8,443 nucleotides of DNA from Candidatus Cloacimonadota bacterium (GTDB lineage Bacteria > Cloacimonadota > Cloacimonadia > Cloacimonadales > Cloacimonadaceae): positions 1 to 8,443 of the forward strand of contig JAAYQD010000290.1 of NCBI GenBank assembly GCA_012519465.1, given 5' to 3'. This document shows positions 6,911-8,443 of the stretch, piece by piece. The position numbers and the translations under genes are program-made. Every line of letters starts with the position of its first letter. Positions within the stretch are counted from its first letter, which is position 1. The notes beneath the pieces were generated by a model. It did no database searches. It saw nothing but the letters and a program-made list of their open reading frames with translations, and was not told the origin of the DNA.

Positions 6911-7000
6911 GAGCTTGCTTCGTAAGCAGTTGAGAGGCGCCAAAGCGCCAGTTGAGTGGTGCTATGCACCTGTTGAGCGCGCACTTTGTTCGCTGTTGGA
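6890..7000 (-). repeat. Hairpin-mosaic cluster B (GTTGAG orientation)
   Basis: GTTGAG (complement of CTCAAC) occurs at 6906, 6929, 6951 and 6972, with variant GTTGGA at 6994, at spacings of 23, 22, 21 and 22. The units between are GCGAGC-tct-GCTCGC (6890-6904), GCTTGC-ttc-GTAAGC (6913-6927, one G-U pair), GGCGC-caaa-GCGCC (6936-6949), GGTGC-tat-GCACC (6958-6970) and a looser GCGCGCACTTTGTTCGC unit (6977-6993). Reversed, this last unit matches the AGCGAAC unit of cluster A. The first unit overlaps the 3' end of the RNase HIII gene. Confidence 0.83.
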
Positions 7001-7032
7001 GGTGCTGGCATACAACAACTGACGGGTCAACG

Positions 7033-7113
7033 CTTGCCCATTAACCACCCTTGTCTCTCCTTTGCCTCGACAAGGGTGAGACAAGGGTGGTACAAGGGAG
7101 GCTAATGGGCAAG
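7033..7113. repeat. Large interrupted palindrome
   Basis: The outer arms CTTGCCCATTA (7033-7043) and TAATGGGCAAG (7103-7113) are perfect complements over 11 bp. The inner arms ACCACCCTTGTCTC (7044-7057) and GAGACAAGGGTGGT (7078-7091) are perfect over 14 bp. The left arms abut; the right arms are separated by an 11-base insert (7092-7102). The apical loop is 20 bases. ACAAGGG appears three times on the right side (7070, 7081 and 7092), suggesting the bulge arose by duplication. No T tract follows on either strand, so it is not a standard terminator. Confidence 0.85.
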
Positions 7114-7128
7114 ACGCACACTGTGCGT
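7114..7128. repeat. Short hairpin ACGCAC-act-GTGCGT
   Basis: A perfect 6-bp stem with a 3-base loop abuts the right end of the larger palindrome. It has the same stem and loop size as the mosaic hairpin units but lacks the CTCAAC spacer on either side. Confidence 0.6.
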
Positions 7129-7131
7129 GCT

Positions 7132-7158
7132 TAGGGGTCAGGGAATAGGGGTCAGGGG
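7132..7158. repeat. 14-base tandem repeat TAGGGGTCAGGGAA
   Basis: TAGGGGTCAGGG occurs at 7132-7143 and 7146-7157, giving a period of 14 bases and nearly two copies. It lies in the gene-free region between the RNase HIII and NfeD-like genes. No function is apparent. Confidence 0.75.
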
Positions 7159-7223
7159 ACAGCGCTAAAGCCATGTCAATTTTGAATTAGTGAATTTCGC
7201 TTAATTAGGGTAATTAGTGGTTC

Positions 7224-7258
7224 AAAAAAAAGTCATCCGCTTCATAACAGTGCGAAGC
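7224..7258 (-). terminator. Weak terminator candidate for the NfeD-like operon
   Basis: On the minus strand GCTTC (complement of 7254-7258) and GAAGC (complement of 7239-7243) can pair across 10 bases, and eight T residues follow (A tract at 7224-7231), but seven bases separate stem and T tract. It is also about 125 bases beyond the NfeD-like stop codon. It is the only T-tract candidate in the region and is poor. Confidence 0.25.
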
Positions 7259-7350
7259 ACGCTCAACTTGAGTGAAGCGAATCTCAACCGCGAACTCTCG
7301 TGAGCACTCAACTGGCGCCTTGGCGCCTCTCAACTGCTTGCAAAGCAAGC
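7250..7350 (+). repeat. Hairpin-mosaic cluster C (CTCAAC orientation)
   Basis: CTCAAC occurs at 7262, 7283, 7307 and 7329 (spacings 21, 24, 22). The units are GTGC-gaa-GCAC (7250-7260), TTGAG...CTCAA (7268-7287, sharing GAGTGAAGCGAA with the last unit of cluster A), CGCGAACTCTCGTGAGCA (7289-7306, the AGCGAAC unit type), GGCGCC-tt-GGCGCC (7314-7327) and GCTTGC-aaa-GCAAGC (7336-7350). It lies downstream of the NfeD-like gene, facing opposite to cluster B. Confidence 0.83.
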
Positions 7351-7357
7351 CACTGTA

Positions 7358-7382
7358 ACCTGAAACCTGGCACCTGAAACCT
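7358..7382. repeat. 14-base tandem repeat ACCTGAAACCTGGC
   Basis: ACCTGAAACCT occurs at 7358-7368 and 7372-7382 with a 14-base period. The second copy ends exactly at the stop codon of the NfeD-like gene (7383-7385). The period equals that of the unrelated TAGGGGTCAGGGAA repeat at 7132-7158. Confidence 0.7.
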
Positions 7383-7844
7383 TCACGATATTTCTCTTAC
7401 AATTACCTTATTCCCGTCTATATCCAATACTTCCACGCGGCTATCCTTGCCAATGGGTTTGCCGTCTTCACTGATTGCAGTCCATTCTTCTCCGCCTATT
7501 TTCACACGACCTTTGGCATCCAGGGGGATGTCTTCTGTTACAAATGCAGTTTGCCCTTTGAGGGCATATACATTTGTTTCTTCGCCGCTTTTGGAGAGCA
7601 GCTTTTTGCCCAGTTTGCGCATCAAAAGAAAGGCAATGATGCTAAATATGGCAAAAATAAGGATTTGCCACACGATGCTGGAGCGGATGAACGGCAGTAA
7701 GCTTAAAAGAGAGGTGGCAAGGGCTCCCACACCCAGTGCCAGAAAAAAGAAGGCAGGATCAAAAATCTCGATAATCACACATACAATGCCGATGATAAGC
7801 CAGATATGCCACGGGGCAACTGCTGCGGGCAATGCTAAAAGCAT
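7383..7844 (-). CDS. NfeD-like membrane protein with OB-fold domain
   Basis: The 153-residue protein has three predicted membrane helices (about 12-28, 31-51 and 57-76) followed by a soluble domain (about 90-153) with the pattern GRVKIGGEEWTAISEDGKPI (112-131), typical of the NfeD C-terminal OB-fold. The length suits the short NfeD form without a protease domain. Such proteins are usually partners of stomatin/slipin proteins in membrane organisation; no slipin gene is in this window. The start is well supported by GGAGG (complement of 7851-7855) six bases before ATG. It follows the DUF4349-like gene on the same strand after 37 bases, so the two are likely co-transcribed. Molecular function is not established by the sequence. 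Confidence 0.87.
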   Translation of the reverse strand: MLLALPAAVAPWHIWLIIGIVCVIIEIFDPAFFFLALGVGALATSLLSLLPFIRSSIVWQILIFAIFSIIAFLLMRKLGKKLLSKSGEETNVYALKGQTAFVTEDIPLDAKGRVKIGGEEWTAISEDGKPIGKDSRVEVLDIDGNKVIVREIS

Positions 7845-7881
7845 GAGATACCTCCTTTAAATGCGTGCAGAAAAGGTGAAT

Positions 7882-8443
7882 CTATTCATCTTCTCTGGGG
7901 GTGGTTGGTTGATCTTTGTAAACTCGTTTTATTTTGCGTCTGCCACGGCTGCGGCCATAGCTGGAATAGTATCTGTTGGAATAGCCGCTATAATTTCCAT
8001 ATTGGTATCCAGAGCCCACACCGCCAAAGCTGATACCTTTTACGCCCATCAAAGCCAAGAGATATACCAAGAGGCGCGTGCCATAATAAATCAGGATTAC
8101 CACTATGAAACAGATGGCAAGGTTGATAATATAATTAACTATCAATGTACGCCCCATATCGAAGTAAGTATTACCTTTAACAATCGGTTCCACGCTTACA
8201 AACACCAGGTAATTATCACCTTGTTTTAAGATGTCTATCCTCTGTTGGGTTTGTTCTATCTCGTGGTTGAGTTCTCTTTTACGGCGCTGTTCCTGATCTG
8301 AGGGAATCCTTATCTTTTCCAGCTCTGCCAAGTCTTTTCTATAGGATGCCAGCTTGCTCACTTCATTGCCCACATTGGTATATACCAAGGAGGTATCCAC
8401 CGTCTCAGATTCCGTCTTTACAGAGCCTATATTGGCAAGATCT
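7882..8443 (-). CDS. DUF4349-like membrane protein, C-terminal part (cut by window end)
   Basis: The frame is open to the right window edge, so 186 C-terminal residues are visible and the true start lies outside; an in-frame GTG at 8398-8400 is internal. The visible start DLANIGSVKTESETVDTSLVY and the following charged helical stretch (about residues 27-74 of the visible part) with two Lys/Glu-rich helices, then the strand NYLVFVSVEP, resemble the extracytoplasmic region of DUF4349 proteins. A hydrophobic segment, about 101-133, follows. The tail is unusual: Gly/Tyr/Ser-rich, with seven Tyr in 20 residues (GYQYGNYSGYSNRYYSSYGR), then a basic cluster SRGRRKIKR and an acidic end. DUF4349 proteins are often lipoproteins with a C-terminal anchor; the signal would be off-window. 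Family assignment is from pattern only. Confidence 0.65.
   Translation of the reverse strand, partial: DLANIGSVKTESETVDTSLVYTNVGNEVSKLASYRKDLAELEKIRIPSDQEQRRKRELNHEIEQTQQRIDILKQGDNYLVFVSVEPIVKGNTYFDMGRTLIVNYIINLAICFIVVILIYYGTRLLVYLLALMGVKGISFGGVGSGYQYGNYSGYSNRYYSSYGRSRGRRKIKRVYKDQPTTPREDE

Larger units (their letters stand above)
6913..7350. repeat. 438-base segment bounded by inverted 42-base arms
   Basis: Bases 6913-6954 read in reverse complement match 7309-7350 at 39 of 42 positions with no gaps. Each arm holds a GGCGC hairpin, a TCTCAAC spacer and a GCTTGC hairpin in the same order. The arms enclose an interrupted palindrome and tandem repeats but no gene. I see no clear target-site duplication just outside, so I call it an inverted-repeat-bounded segment and not a proven mobile element. 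Confidence 0.72.

Noticed and set aside
6962..7174. A 70-codon minus-strand frame across the repeat region
   Set aside because: It is made wholly of hairpin and palindrome repeats, has no ribosome binding site, and encodes no recognisable protein.
6890..7350. CRISPR array
   Set aside because: The repeated word is only 6 bases and the intervening 9-18 bases are self-complementary and shared between clusters; no cas genes are present.
8398..8400. GTG as the start of the DUF4349-like gene
   Set aside because: The frame stays open upstream to the window edge and the extra residues fit the family, so the true start is outside.

Overview
The window looks like ordinary chromosomal DNA of an anaerobic bacterium. 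It carries a flavin-dependent CoA-disulfide/persulfide reductase fused to sulfur-carrier domains, a copper-export pair, RNase HIII (the RNase H type found in a limited set of bacterial phyla), an NfeD-like membrane protein and a DUF4349-like protein. Strong AAGGAGG-type ribosome binding sites precede several genes. My impression is a Cloacimonadota-like genome, but this rests on gene content and style only and is low confidence. There is no phage, plasmid, CRISPR, rRNA or tRNA gene.

Layout: (1) 1-225 is gene-free upstream DNA. (2) 226-462 (+) is a small, extremely acidic lipoprotein. (3) 534-637 is a cluster of short GC-rich hairpins separated by the word CTCAAC, followed by an intrinsic terminator (641-670) for the gene arriving from the right. 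(4) 703-3171 (-) is an 822-residue four-domain fusion: flavoprotein reductase, rhodanese, TusA and DsrE-like. (5) 3172-3489 is a divergent promoter region. (6) 3490-6910 (+) is a tight operon: a CopZ-like copper chaperone, a CopA-type Cu+ P1B ATPase, and RNase HIII starting at TTG. (7) 6890-7382 is a 470-base repeat-dense region with two more hairpin clusters in opposite orientations, a large interrupted palindrome and two 14-base tandem repeats. (8) 8443-7383 (-) is a DUF4349-like membrane protein, cut by the window end, followed by an NfeD-like protein.

Functionally, the fusion protein probably handles low-molecular-weight persulfides or CoA disulfides and relays sulfane sulfur among its domains. 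The CopZ/CopA pair exports Cu+. The chaperone and the ATPase N-terminal domain are recent tandem duplicates (53 of 69 residues identical). RNase HIII is co-transcribed by position, with no evident functional link to copper.

The least expected structure is the family of CTCAAC-punctuated hairpin clusters. It occurs in both convergent intergenic regions and not in the divergent one. Stem words recur between clusters in shuffled order, loops vary freely, and one cluster supplies the last codons and stop codon of RNase HIII. I do not recognise this repeat family.
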